A stretch of 64,000 nt of DNA from Cryptomeria japonica (lineage: Eukaryota > Streptophyta > Pinopsida > Cupressales > Cupressaceae), in contig NC_081412.1 of NCBI RefSeq assembly GCF_030272615.1, forward strand, positions 37,890,911 to 37,954,910. The letters run 5' to 3'. The notes below the pieces were generated by a model. It made no database searches. It saw only the letters and a list, made by a program, of their open reading frames with translations, and was not told where the DNA came from. Positions 1 to 12,478 of the stretch are shown here, piece by piece; the stretch's first letter is position 1; every line of letters begins with the position of its first letter. A program made the translations under genes and the position numbers.

Positions 1-309
1 ATTCATTTATTTCAATTTATGGTGCAACTTGTATTAGATGGATTTTTAAATAAATATTGATTTATTTAAATGTGTGAAGGGTATTTAACTAAATGTGAAA
101 TGAGTTTTAATTAAATAAGTATGATTTATTTAATTTAAATTCTAAATTTGGCTAGATGAATTAAATCAAATAAATTGAATAATTGATTTAATTAATAGAA
201 GAAGGGGGTGAATTAATTATATATCAATTTAATTAATAGTTGGAAAATGGATGATAATTAAACAAATATATAATTAATTTGATCAAGTGGACATAAATAG
301 GTGTCTACA
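1..309 (-). mobile_element. Partial LTR of a Ty3/gypsy-type element
   Basis: Read on the minus strand, an LTR begins with TGTAGACACC at 309 and runs leftward out of the window through AT-rich sequence rich in ATTTATTTAATT-like words. A polypurine tract (310-326 on the minus strand, TCAAAGAGGGGAAAAA) lies directly before it. This makes it the 3' LTR of a minus-strand element. The start resembles the LTR at 58499 (TGTATACACC followed by similar AT-rich sequence), so related gypsy families occupy both edges of the window. The other LTR end is outside the window. Confidence 0.6.
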
Positions 310-326
310 TTTTTCCCCTCTTTGAA
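310..326 (-). other. Polypurine tract of the minus-strand LTR element
   Basis: On the minus strand this reads as an uninterrupted purine-rich run, AAAGAGGGGAAAAA, immediately before the TG of the LTR. That is the expected plus-strand DNA priming site of an LTR retrotransposon. Confidence 0.6.
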
Positions 327-1690
327 GTGATGTGTGGCCACACATTGATTCAAAGAAAATTCGCTTGTTGATGTTGATAAATTTTTTTATTTTCCCTTGA
401 TGTTGATTGTCAAATAATGATACGCTAATTGTCAGATAATGATACGAGTATGCTCACTTAGGAGATTATTTGAGAAAATTTGACGATTTTCAATTTTTTT
501 TTTGATTTTCTAATTTTTTAAATTTTTTTTAAATTTTTCTGAAATTGATCTCTTGATAAAAATGATTTGATTTTTTAAAATATGATGTGAGAACAACACA
601 TATATTCCCTACACATCCATCCATGTGGCATACCCTACTTATATCACCACTTCCTATGTAAACCCTTGGGGCTCATTTTCCAACTGATTTGAACATTTGA
701 CATTTGGTGATTAGAGATTTTGGAGAAAATGGCACCACCCTATACCATTCGACGATTCAAGAGACCAACAGTGTATGGACCTCCAGTAAGTTGATTTTGA
801 ACTTCCCTTGTTTGAAATTTTTTGATTTGTGAATGTTTTTTTTGATTTTTTATGTTTTCCACTTAGGTTTTCTATGTGCTTGTAGCGTCGTAAATTGTAC
901 GCACTTGCTAGGGTGGTACAATTTCACACCTAGTTTAGCACCCGCCTTGGCGCACTTTGCATTTTGCATTGCATTTCCCCTTTAGCACTTAATTAATTAA
1001 ATTAATTAGGTCTAAGGTCCTATTTTATCATCTCCCATATCATAAAGTTGGGCCCTTTCATTAAAGTGTGCCCCTTTCATTTTATTCTTCCAATACATCA
1101 TTTAATCAAAAACCCTAATTAGGTCCTATTTTGAACTTGGGGGCTTGATTTCGGGGGTCAAAACATCTCGAAATCACCTGTAACTTCGGGATTCTCTCTA
1201 AAATCATCATATCTGACGGCCCTAAAAATTTGGTGAAAAGTTGTTGGGACCATGGCGCCCGTGCAACATGGTCTCGGACATTTTTCTCAAAATTTTGGGA
1301 GCACGATCCAATCATAAAATAAAGCTTAACCCCAAGAAATTGGCGGGACATTCAATCTCTAGGTCGGCCAAAATACGAATTTACAACCTAGGGTTTCATA
1401 CATAAAAGCTCTCTTTCCTCATTGGAAGGGATCGGATTTTTGATTTTGAGGACCTTATATGCAGTGAAAGAGCAGATCTTTGAAGACTTCAACAACATTC
1501 AACATCCATCTATCAAGTATTCATCAATTTCATTCATTCATTTAGGGCTTGGAAGACATTGAAGAACAATAGGAGATTACCGACTGAAGATTGGATTGTA
1601 CTCCTCCCTTGAGGGTTGGGTATGATTTCATATTGTTTTCATGTCCTTACATAAGCTTTGATACATCATTTATTCATGCTTTAGATCACA
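327..1690. other. Non-coding interval, unassigned
   Basis: No convincing gene was found. The position next to a polypurine tract suggests the internal part of the minus-strand LTR element, but no pol motifs can be read. A possible first exon on the plus strand (729-785) starts with ATG and ends at a GTAAGT donor; it encodes 19 residues rich in Pro and Arg. No second exon was found, so I do not call a gene. Confidence 0.3.
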
Positions 1691-2009
1691 TTGCATCTTG
1701 ATTTAGAGCATTTGCATTATCATTTACAAGCAATTAGGATTTACTTTCTAGGTTGCTCTAGTTTGCTTTCTTGCATTTTGGACCTTGCACACACACTAGG
1801 TCTGCACACACAATACATTTTACAAAACAACTTGGCTATTCGTGGAGGTGGAAATCACCAAAGCGGGGGTTTGACTAAGGCAAAACCCTATATAGCCGCC
1901 CTTCCCCCTTTTCAAATATTATTGCAGGTTTCGGGATTCGGACGACGCCGCAGGACACAGATCCGGAAAGAGGAGACTGAGATAGAACTCTATGTGCAAT
2001 TGCAGCTCA

Positions 2010-2115
2010 GAAGACTGGGACAGGGGCGCTGGGCACCCTGGTCCTGCCAGGACAGGGGCACTGGGCGCTCTGGTCCCTGGGACAGAGGCACTGGGCGCCC
2101 TGGTCCTCCGGACAG
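2010..2115 (+). repeat. GC-rich minisatellite
   Basis: About three imperfect ~33-bp units with the core GGGACAGGGGCACTGGGCGC followed by CCTGGTCC. GC content is far above the AT-rich surroundings. Open frames across it are a by-product of base composition and have no recognisable domain. Confidence 0.6.
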
Positions 2116-2552
2116 ACAACTTTCCGACAGTTTCCAGACAGTGTTTCAGGGTGCAAAACAGTTGTTTCCGGTGCAGTTTTCAGGACAGTGGCGCCCGCGC
2201 CCCCGTCCCGAACATTTTCAGTCTGATTTCGACTCCAGGTACATATTTGCATTCTTATTTTATCCTTACATTTACAGCTGTTCATTGTTTAATCTCAATT
2301 CTGCAAACTTGTTATTAGTTCATACTTGCACTTTGGGGTTAGGGATTGAACTTGCATCATTTGATCTTCCAATTTCAACAAAGGAATAGAAATCCTAATA
2401 GATATCCCGTGGCTCTCTCTTTCACAAAAAGAAGTAGCCAATTGTGCGATATCTCTAGGCTCTTTCGTATTCCGTAATGTGTGTCAAAAGGTAGGATTAG
2501 GGTATGTTAACCTAGTCTCGCTTTTTCCCCTACACAGTGCTGTAGTTTTTTC

Positions 2553-2895
2553 TTTTTAGCACATTTGATTTTTTAATTAGCACATTTGATTTTTACTTTA
2601 GCGCATTTGATTTTTTAATTAGCACATTTGATTTTTCCTTTAGCACAATTGAATATTCTCTTAGTGCATATGATGTAGATTGCAGTGCATTTGAATGTTG
2701 TTTTAGCACATTTAGATTAGGTTTTTTGTTGTTGAGTTTGGTAGGATTTAGCACATTTGATTTTTGATTTGGCACTTTTAACGAATTGTGTAGCACATTT
2801 GATAAATATTGTGGTGCATTTGATAAATGCTGTGGCACATTTGAAAAATGTTTTAGCGCATTTAAGATCTGTTTTAGTGCATTTAAGATCTGTTT
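2553..2895 (+). repeat. Degenerate tandem repeat, TAGCACATTTGATTTTT unit
   Basis: Roughly a dozen imperfect units of 25-30 bp built on TTTAGCACATTTGATTTTT, with variants TAGCGCATTT and AGTGCATTT. The spacing between cores drifts, so this is an old tandem array. It is not coding. Confidence 0.7.
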
Positions 2896-3059
2896 GAGCC
2901 ATTTGACACCGAGAGTAACTTGGTTGGTTTTGCAAATTGTGATTGATGAAAATGTAATTTTTGCGCATTACTTTGATATGTTCGCTTGAATTGATGATTG
3001 ATAGAATTTAATTGACTAGATAATTGATGTGTGCCAATGATTGAAACTCAAGATTTTGA

Positions 3060-3500
3060 TAATTGGATAAGTTTGATTGATTGTGTCACCTCATGATTGA
3101 TGAGAGTCACTGATAGGATAGATTGGATTGATTTGTGTGACCTCATGATTGATGAGAGTCACTGATAAGATAGGTTTGAGTGAATGTGTGACCTCATGAT
3201 TGATGATAGTCCCTGATAGGATAGATTGGATTGATTTGTGTGACCTCATTATTGATGAGAGTCATTGATAGGATAAATTGGATTGATTGTGTGACCTCAT
3301 GATTGATGAGATTCACTTGATAGGATAGGTTTGATCGATCTCCTGATTGATAAGAGATTATGATATAAACTCCAAATTTGATGAGTGCGTGACCGCACCA
3401 CTAATAAGTTAGATTAACCTCCTGCTGGATAAGAGTTTATGATATAAACTCTAAATTTGATGAGTGTGTGACTGCATCAACGATAGGCTCTCAAAGAGAT
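3060..3500 (+). repeat. Tandem repeat, ~55-bp unit
   Basis: About five units contain TGTGACCTCATGATTGATGA then GAGTCACTGATAGGATAG. They are followed by two related longer units with GATATAAACTC and AATTTGATGAGTG. Units diverge by scattered substitutions. No coding sense was found. It lies just upstream of the PMD relic and may be an internal repeat of that element. Confidence 0.65.
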
Positions 3501-3669
3501 TGATTAAGATTTCAAGTGAGTGGATATGATAACTAATTAATTGATTGATGAATTTGATTAGGTGGATAAAGAACTGACATTTTGTTGATATCACCTTGCA
3601 GGAGGATGCAGACATGGTACTCAATTTTCATGGAGAATCTGCATCCTATCCCACTTATATCATAATTTG

Positions 3670-5075
3670 CACCAGGTAGTGTATGATAGGGCTACCAGTT
3701 CATCTGTGGGGGTCACATTGCTTCAAATTTGGGCCTAGGAGCACATAGCTATGACGTAGTTGATTATAGAGAGAGCAGGAGCAATGGGACAACCTTATCT
3801 ATATGCTTATAGCCATAAAGTTTTCCAACCGATGCTTGGGAAATTGGACTATTGGAGATGGACTTTTGATGATTTGGACCAAGTTGTATGGAGGCCCTAC
3901 CTTGATTGTGAGGCCTGATAGGAGGATGTGACAAAGGTCCTAGTTTTGATACAAAGTCCATATATGATTGGTAGGATGTCATACATTGTGGAGAGATTCA
4001 TGTTGACTAATGTGTTGAGGTAGTTTGGTTTGACCCAAAGGATGCCTCAAGGTTTCGCCTTGTATTCCCATATGCACAAGGACATAGTAGATTGGCATTT
4101 GTCACTCGATTTTGAGACAACACAAGAAGAGTTCTATGCACTACCTCATTTGGCATGGCATATGGTCCTACATGTTATAGATGGGGGCATGGCGACACAG
4201 TATGCATAGTACAAGGTCGATCATCCTTTCCCTGATTGATAGGACAAGAGAGCCGATACCAGCCTTAGAGGTGGTTGATGATGACAAAGACTAGCCACAA
4301 CTTCGAAGGTAGAGAGTATCTAGTGGTTAGGGTCATGGGAGAGGTGGAGGCTAGATGGGGAGAGGAGGTACAGTGAGAGATGCAGGTTGGGGTGTTTGGA
4401 GAGATGTTGGCTGGGGTAGACAATTATGGATTGGGCAAGACATTGGTGGTATCGAGGGCTATGGAGGGGATGATTCTGATTTAGAGGGGACAAAGGAGGG
4501 GGAGCCGTTAATTCAGAGGAGGTGGATAGATATGCCTCCATCATCAACTCCCCTACAATATATCCAAGTGCAGGTAGCTAAGGATCCCCAACCATCACAG
4601 TGGCTGACAATATAGATTATGGTCCCACCTCATTAGTAGCTAGTCCATATAGCAGCTTTAAAGTCAATGGTACATGGGTTATAGGGGCAGCTAACGCAAG
4701 TACATGCATAAATTACTCAGTTGATGACTAAGCGTGATACTACTATAGAGAGATATGGTCATGTTGAGGATCTGATATAGACCTTACAATAAACAATCAC
4801 CTAGGGAATAACTATAGATATGATGAGAGAGCTGATATATCAGACATGACAACTTGACTACTACAGGGCTCTTTACTTTCAGGCTATGCCACCAGAGAGA
4901 CAAGCGAAGTCTTATGCATAGAGTTCTAGGCATGGGAAATCACAGTGAGGCACAAAGAGTTGAGGAGTCACGGGTTCTAGGAGAGATATGGGTGGTGGTA
5001 GTGCAGGTGTTGGTCCTTCAGGTATAGGTGGAGCTAGGACTACATCTTCTAGAGATAGTCATGAATAGATCTATG
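3670..5075 (+). pseudogene. Plant mobile domain (PMD) transposon-derived relic
   Basis: One frame from 3670 to about 4238 reads as a decayed plant mobile domain, the domain shared by MAIN/MAIL-type proteins and their transposon relatives. Visible motifs are LLQIWA-stop-EHIAMT, then WTFDDLDQVVWRPYLD, then IVERFMLTNVLR-stop-FG. The family usually has Trp at the first stop and Gln at the second. All breaks in this stretch are stop codons; no frameshift was needed. Downstream (about 4320-5075) lie a Gly/Arg-rich segment, a helical segment (RDTTIERYGHVEDLI) and a Ser/Gly-rich tail, again with many stops. A second relic of the same family lies at 33.17-34.33 kb and shares MERDTTI.RYG. Original activity is unknown; this copy cannot make a protein. 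Confidence 0.6.
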
Positions 5076-5289
5076 TGCCCTGATTTTTATATCATCATGA
5101 TGTATACATTGATTCATTTGGATAGTTACATGATTCTAACCATTTTTTATGTATCTTTTATTTGGATATGATATCTATGTACCCTTGATAGTGATTCCTT
5201 TTGATGATGATATGAGATGCAATGATAATTCTTCTTTGGATTCATATGTTGTACTCATTCTTGATGATGTAATGTTTTTATATGTGATG

Positions 5290-5434
5290 ATGCTTATACA
5301 TGTGATGGTTGCATCAAGATCCTCAAGTGCCACACAAAGTTGTCTCTGCAAACCAGAATCCATTAATTCAATCTCTCGGACCTTCCTCAAGTGGTTAGGG
5401 TTCCTCAGAGGAACTAGGCTCTAATACCGATTGT
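5290..5434 (-). pseudogene. Primer-binding site and start of a truncated Copia-like internal region
   Basis: On the minus strand, an LTR end ...CCAACA is followed by GGTATTAGAGCC, close to the initiator-Met primer-binding site of Copia elements. A short frame then starts MDSGLQRQL and stops after about 20 residues. The internal part is cut off near the PMD relic, leaving only the 5' end of the element. Confidence 0.45.
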
Positions 5435-5850
5435 TGGAATCAAGGATCATTGAGATGGGGAGGTGAATCAATGATCTATCGATAAGCAATTTTTCTGACT
5501 TAATCTCAAACCACCGAAAAGTAAAATGTAGAAACACAAGATAATCAACCATAAAATCATGACACCAAGATTTTTACATGGAAACCCAAATAGGAAAAAT
5601 CAAGGTGGGATTTGAACCCACAATATTATCCCACTATGGCTAGTAGCAAAATAATATTACAAAAGGAGAATGCACTTTGCATTCAGACACACTACCTAGA
5701 GATTACAACTCAATTACAATAAGGGATACAACCCCAGAAGGGTAATTTCCTTACAAATCATTTACAATGATGAATTACAATGATTGAACTCTAAAATAGC
5801 ATCAAACAATGCTTGGATGAGTTTCGGTTAAGTACAAAAACTTTGACTGT
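5435..5850 (-). mobile_element. Copia-like LTR segment, minus strand
   Basis: Sequence upstream of the primer-binding site on the minus strand, including the block ACACCAAGATTTTTACATGG (5571-5590) and then CCCAAATAGG, which I recognise as common in plant Copia LTRs. The far end of the LTR could not be placed. GGTTCAAATCC occurs here on the minus strand but is not part of a tRNA. Confidence 0.4.
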
Positions 5851-7894
5851 ATCTGCTCTATTGTTTGACTTAGTTAGCTACCAAATCAAGAATGTGCAAG
5901 TGAAATTGCACCAAATAGGTTTCTCGATCACTACTCACTCATATTACATCATACCATAAAGATCTTCTACATTGGTTTTATATATTTGCAATCATAAAAT
6001 AAACAATTATCAAGTTGGTCATACAATGTAACATGTAAACATGAGTCAGATCAAACTGGATTACCAATACACATGTGCATCATCCAAATGATGATAAAAT
6101 GATTTCTATAATTCGTCTATATCATCCCATGCACGAATCTGACCACCACAATCACCAAAAAGCTTCAGGGCTAAAACTACTCTTCATAGCCTAAAATATC
6201 GAAGACAGATTACTGGATCACTTTCTCCACCGGTTAACAAAAACCATGACTACTAGATAGGATTTGCATGGAGTTTCCATCAATGACAACTCTAAACCAT
6301 TAATAAAGCTTTGATATCCACCAAATGAGTGACAATTTCCAACAATATCATCACAACTACCACATTCACAACTTACATTGAATATTGAAGAAGGCATGGT
6401 GAATGCCATATCTTAGATAACAATTAAGAAGATTTGATAGATAACTAGGACAATGGTAATGAGATAATCAACTTGGTTGATAATGTTGTAGATGATGATA
6501 ATGCATGAAAGGGGAAAAGAAAATCCAAATAAAAAAAAAGCCGGGAGTGGGATATGGTGAAGAATTTTCAAATTGATTGGGTGTCAAAGTATCCATTCAT
6601 TGAACTAGTGGAGAAACCTTTCTGGGATTTGTTGTCTAATAGCTTACTATTGACATAATAGGGGCATAATTTATGAGTAAATTATTGGTGTAGTATGCAT
6701 AATTTGTGCACTATAAAGGAATGATGGTCAAAAGGATAATAAAGAAGGACAAGAAATCTAACAGAGTTTTTTATATATCTAAAGGTAAGTAAGGCTTAAT
6801 TATATGTTGCAGGAGTGTTGTGTAATGCATGGGTATTAGTGGGAAGAAATCACCTTATTTTATAATATTCTTAAAACACATCTCTACTTAGATAGTAATA
6901 ACAACTCCTCTATGGATTTATAAAACTCACTGATACATAGGATCCCACTAGATAAAATTATTAAATCTAGAAATTAGTGTACCTACAAAGAGTTCAATAT
7001 ATTTGCTCATCCTTGGTGTATGAATCAATGGTTTAAGTTACTTTTGATTTCTGATCTCAAATTGTAGTGCAAGAAAATATTATACACAACCAATTAACTA
7101 AATAAATTGTAACCTTAATAATAAAATTAGAAAAAATAAGCTCAATTAATAAGTACCAAAGTAAGGTGTGAAAGGTTCATTTTAAATTACATAAAAGGAA
7201 GTGTCAAATTGATTAAAAAATTGTGTCTTCATCTATCAAACATACATGAAACTCACTAGTAGTATTATTGATAAACTATAGTCTTGAAATATCATCATGT
7301 AGTAATACATAGAAAAAATACTTACATAAAATCTAGTGGGCTCAAAATACAAAAAAAATAGTAGACAATTTTTTGTGTGTTGTTTTAATATATTTGTATA
7401 TTTATTTTTAAATATTATAATTTAATACTGATGACTATTGAAATTAAACATAAGGAAAATGTTTGAAGGAGTAACTCCTCGAAATTACCAAAAATTGAGG
7501 TTTTTATGAACTAAAATATTGATAGGTGTAACTATTAAAGATGATTATTGATACATGTGAGCATATGAGATGCCTATAATAGTGAATCATACTAGAATTC
7601 TTAGGACCTTAAAAAAAAATAAGGTATGTCATTTAGTGTATATATGATTTAAGTGTCCATACTATAAACTCTTAGTGTCTAATAATACGATTGGTTTTAG
7701 TTGTAGTGTTAGGCTTTTCTTCTAAAAATGTTTTTCCCATGTAAATTGTCATGTCACGGTATGATTTTATTTGTGTATTCTTTTCTATAATTGTCGAATC
7801 TTTTTTAGCATATACCTCCCCTTAAAGTTCATGTAGGAAGTGTTTCTACACTGTTGCTTCCTTTTAGTGATTTAATTATTAATTAAGTAGTGTA
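5851..7894. other. AT-rich interval with no recognised gene
   Basis: No ORF with recognisable homology, no clear repeat structure and no RNA gene. Probably old transposon remnants and the host flank of the Copia element that starts at 7895. Confidence 0.5.
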
Positions 7895-9163
7895 TGTTGG
7901 AATTATGCCTCTAATTCACTTGACCTTTGTTCATACTGATCGGGTTAACTCTGGCCGATGAAACAGTGTGAATAAAATCTATGAACTCTATCGGTATAAC
8001 CTTTGCTGATGAACTCAACATATCGGAGCTTGGAGTAGCAGGTTTCAAGTCATCCCGATGACCCGATGAAGTCGTCTTCAGTCATCGGGGTAACATCAGT
8101 TATCGAATGGACGAAAGGATAAAAGACTTGTAGTTTAGATCCAGATCCAATGGTCATCGCTTTACCACTATAGAAAGATGCACATATGTTATTTCCTGTG
8201 ACTTGGCGACCATGGTGGGGCCTGACATAAATGAGCAGTCTAGGCGAGATAAAGGTCGTGCAGATTGGAGATGATCGAATGTCGATCAAGGTTGATCCAA
8301 TGGTGGTCGTTATGTCGTGATGGGAAACTGCTTGTTAGTATATTCCTCGTGACATGGCGACCAAGTGGTGGGACCCGACAAGAGAGAGGCTAAGGTGAAT
8401 TAAAGGCCGAGCAGATCGAAATGATCAGATGGCGATCACAGAAGATCCGACGGTGGTTGCTAGGTCGCGATGGGAAATTGCTCGTGAGACTTTCCATCAT
8501 GACCCAGCGACAAAGAATAATTTTGGGTGGATAGTGAGGCTGTGCTAAGATGTCAGAGAAGGGACCCTAGAACCAATCAAGGGGTGCCACGTGGTGGAGC
8601 GTAGAGAGAAAGATCGAACGATAGTTGATTGTTTGTTTTTCCGATACTCGATGGAGTCAACTTGTCTGAGCCACTATATTTGAATACAAACCGATTCAAT
8701 TCCTGGATGCATGTGGGATAGTTGGTTTCTCATGAATGCAGACTGACGCAGACAGTTAGATGTCTGACCGATTGGTGCAAACTGACAATTGAACAATCAA
8801 CATGAAAATGAATATGAAGCCAAGAGGAAACTTGAACAAGGTGGTTGTTCTGATGATAAGCCGTATACTGTAGTGTGTACCCGAAGTAATCAGAGTGAAC
8901 ATCTGTCCTATGATAACAAACTTTATTGTAAATATTCTTTGTTGTGAATAAAGTGTTCTTGTTGTCGATGGTGGGTTTTTTCCCGAAAGGGTTTTCCCAC
9001 CTAAATTCATGATGTTTATCTGTGTGTGTATTTGATTTTTGATATTGTGTCTATTTCATATATGTTAATCTTAGTATTCTGTAAAGTTTTAAAACACACT
9101 AGTCTTGTTTCCCCTGCAAATTGATATTAGGAAAGCGCTTTTCCACACTGTGCTTTCCTTACA
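7895..9163 (+). repeat. 5' LTR of Copia element
   Basis: Direct repeat of 1269 bp starting TGTTGGAATTATGCC and ending CCTTACA, with the TG...CA ends of LTRs. It matches 16054-17332. By eye there are about 20 differences in the first ~235 bases, mostly C/T and G/A, plus a small insertion in the right copy, so the insertion is old. No target-site duplication can be checked, because the right LTR runs into a second internal region. Confidence 0.9.
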
Positions 9164-9165
9164 AG

Positions 9166-9178
9166 TGGTATTAGAGCC
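9166..9178 (+). other. Primer-binding site (initiator tRNA-Met type)
   Basis: TGGTATTAGAGCC two bases after the LTR end. It matches the usual plant Copia primer site TGGTATCAGAGC with one C-to-T change. The equivalent site after the right LTR (17335-17347) keeps the unmutated TGGTATCAGAGCC. Confidence 0.85.
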
Positions 9179-9274
9179 TAGCTAGTTGTGTTATTCTTGT
9201 GGGTAGGGTTGGTTTTTTATGTTAATTTGTTTTAGTGGGAGTCTGTTAGTGTGTTTACTTGTTTATAGATTAAG

Positions 9275-12106
9275 ATGGAAAGCACTTTTGGAAGAATGGA
9301 TATTGAGAAGTTCAATGGCTCCAATTTTGAGTTATGGAAACTTAAAATCGAGGACCTGCTGGGTGACCAAGATTCTTGGATTGTAGTGAGTGGATAGAAA
9401 CCTTCAGGCATGGAGCAAGAAGATTGGGACTTAGAAGACCAGGAAGCCAGAGGACTCATAAGACTAAGCCTTGCAGACTCAGTTCTGTTGAACGTACATG
9501 AGGAGAAGATTGCAAGTGATTTGTGGAAGAAGTTAGGAGACATCTATCAGGGAAAAACCTTGGTGAATAAAATCTTCTTCGGAAGAAGTTATATTCTTTG
9601 AAAATGGATGCGGGAACACCCTTGGTAGATCATTTGAATGTTTTTAACATGGTTCTCACTCAATCGACATTGGTTGGTGTGGCTATTCAAGAAGAAGAAT
9701 GTTGCATGTTGCTACTATGCTCATTGCCAGATTCTTGGGAACATTTGGTGATGGTCATTGGTAGTAATATGACCCAGTTCAAGATGGATACTGTGGTCAA
9801 TACTCTTTTGTCAAAAGAAATGAGAAAGAAGTCTTTTGAGATGAAAAAAGATGCACTCTCTATTCGAGGCTGACCAAAGGACAAAGACAAGAAGAAAGGG
9901 AAGAAGTCCAAGTCCAAGTCTCAAGAGAGGTCCAAGTCTCCTGGAAAGAAGTTTAAGGTGAAATGCTGGAACTATGGACAAAAGGGTCATATTTGAAAAG
10001 ACTGCAAAGAGGAGAAGAGAAAGAACTCTTCTAATAATGAATCTTCTCACAATGATGCAGATGCCTTTGTAGTAGCTCTGGCAGTGCCCGCTTCTGACAA
10101 TGTGTGGTCAATTGACTTAGGGGCATCTTTCTATATGACATCTCACAAGGAGTGGTTCTCAAAGTATGAACCAGATGCTGCTGGGAAGGTGTACTTAGCA
10201 AGTGACTCAACACTAGAGATTGTTGGCAGAGGAAGAATTAAAATCCAATTTCTTGATGGGAGAATAAAGGGAATCAATGAAGTTTTGCACATACTAGGTT
10301 TGGAAAGAAACCTACATTTTGTAAGCAAGCTGAATGATGCTGGAGTCCAGGTAACATTTGTGTATGGTGGTTGTAAGATGACTAGAGGGTCTATTAGTTT
10401 GGCTAAGGGTGAACGCGTTGGTACATTGTACAAGTTAAATGTTGAACCTGTGTGTTGTAATATAGTCACTAAGAAATCTGATAGAACTACGGAGTTGACA
10501 TATGATGTAAATTCTATGGAAGCTAAACTTCTTGTAGAAAAGACAATGCTCTGACATTATAGGCTTGGTCACATTGCTGAAAAAGGTTTGAAAACTTTAA
10601 ACAGTAAAACTATGGTAGAAGGACTTGCTGATTGTAACCTTGAGTTTGATTTCTGTGAACATTGCATATACGGAAAACAAAACTGTGTTCAATTTTATTC
10701 AATTCTTCATAAATCTTCTGACGTTATGGACTATGTGCATTTTGATGTGTTTGGTCCAGTGGATGTACCTTCTTTGTCTAAATCAAAGTACTATGTATCC
10801 TTTGTTGATGATTATTTGACAAGGACATTTGTTTATTTTATGAACAGTAAGTCAGAAGTGTTCAGTCAGTTTAAGGAATTTAAAAACTTGGTTGAAAATC
10901 AGATTGGAAGGAGAATAAAATGTTTAAGAATTGATAACGGTGGTGAGTATTGCAATACAGATTTTGACAAGTACTGTGTAGACCATGGAATCAAAAGACA
11001 TAGAACAACGCCTTATACTCCACAACAAAATGGAGTTGCTTAAAGGTTGAATCGGTCTCTGATGGAGAAAAGCAAGAAGCTTGTTGAGTAGTGTTGGGCT
11101 GGAACATAAGTTTTGGGCAGAAGTAGTTGCTACAGGATGTTACTCGTTGAACCGATCACCTACAACAACGTTAGTAGAAAAGACACCTATGGAAGCATGG
11201 TCTGGTAAGAAACCTTCTCTAAGACACATTCGTGTGTTTGGTTCAGAGGCATATGCATATGTGCCCGATGTTAAAAGATCTAAATTGGATACCAAAGCAG
11301 TCAAATGCATTTTCATTGGATATGGAGTTGGAGTTAAAGGATACAAGCTTTGGGATCTTGAAATTGGAAAGGTTGTGTACAACAGAAGTGTCATCTTTCA
11401 AGAGCTAAAACCTATGTCTATAGATAAACCAATAAAAAAGGAAAAAGAGAAGGATGTGGTTGAATTTCCACTAGGAGAAGAAGTGACAACTCCAGATGTA
11501 CCTGGAGATGAGAATGAAGAGAGTTCAAGTAGCTCTGAAAGTTCAGAAGAAGAACAAAATGAAGCCTCGCCACAAGTGTTAAGAAGATCCACATGAGAGA
11601 GGCAACAACCTGATAGGTATAATTTTTTCAATGTTGAATGTAAATTGTGCTTATGCTTTACTTGTTGATGTTGATGAGCCTAAGACTGTAAAAGATGCCA
11701 TGGATATGTCAGATTCAGATTCTTGGTTGGAAGCCATGAATGATGAATTGAAATCATTGGACAAGAATGGAACATGGAGTCCGGTATCCTTGCCTAAAGG
11801 CAGAAAGCATGTGGGATGTAAATGGGTTTTCAAAAGGAAGTATGGTCCAGATGGCAGCATTTGCAAGTACAAGGCCATATTGGTTGTAAAGGGGTATTCT
11901 CAAAAGGAAGGTATTGACTATGGAAAAATATTCTCTCCTGTAGCTAAGCTGACATCTATTAGATTTCTTTTGTCACTTGTAGCCGCATATGATTGGAAAG
12001 TCGAGCAAATGGATGTGAAAACAACATTTCTTCATGGGGACCTTGAAGAAGAAATCTATATGTCCCAGCCTGAGCATTTTATGAAAAAGTGTAAAGAACA
12101 TTTTAT
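9275..12106 (+). pseudogene. Copia gag-pol polyprotein, 5' part (gag, protease, integrase, start of RT)
   Basis: Gag starts at 9275 (MESTFGRMDIEKFNGSNFEL). It is stopped by TAG at 9395-9397 and frameshifted near 9575-9590. The zinc knuckle (9964-10005) has lost its second Cys to Tyr (codon 9973) and its Arg to TGA (9994). The protease motif is D-L-G-A-S (10114) instead of D-S/T-G-A-S. A TGA at 10552 replaces the expected Trp before HYRLGHI, the start of the HHCC zinc region. The integrase core keeps D in HFDVFGP (10744) and D in RIDNGGEYC (10933). Its catalytic Glu, expected 35 residues later after NGVA, is TAA (11041-11043). A frameshift lies near 11070-11085 and a TGA at 11594-11596. RT starts about 11,750 (GTWSPVSLPKGRKHVGCKWV) and is split by the element at 12107. 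The element is not autonomous now. Confidence 0.92.
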
Positions 12107-12478
12107 TGGAGTTGAGAAAATACAACACCACAGGAGCCCAAATGATCTCTACAAGCTGAAAAATCCATTACAAGGAGAAGCAAGGAAGCAAATCACAGAA
12201 GAAAGAAATACACAAAAAAAATATGCTTAAAAAGAGAGCTCAATATTCACAAAAAGTGTAATGTTATAATCCTTCTTCCTACAATGAAAATAAAGAACTC
12301 AACCTTTAATAGGTCAAGAAACCCTAAAAAGGAAAACCTAGGTTTGCACATAATAATTAATAAAAGTATTAATTATTATGCACCTAAAGTTAGCTTAAGT
12401 GTAAAAGAGGTAAAGGGAACTTAAATAATTAAACAAATATTGTTTAATTAATCAACTAAATACCTGAATACTCTAACA
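12107..12478 (-). repeat. LTR (3' LTR on the minus strand) of the nested element
   Basis: This copy and 14478-14851 differ by scattered substitutions and small indels. It contains the AT-rich segment around ATTAATTATTATGCACC. Confidence 0.82.

Noticed and set aside
1691-2389. 232-codon plus-strand frame
   Set aside because: It crosses a GC-rich minisatellite, has no domain, and overlaps open frames in other phases. Composition explains it.
5590-5640. GGTTCAAATCC with TAGCCATAGTGG on the minus strand, resembling tRNA/SINE B and A boxes
   Set aside because: The two boxes are only a few bases apart and no cloverleaf can be formed. It lies in a Copia-like LTR.
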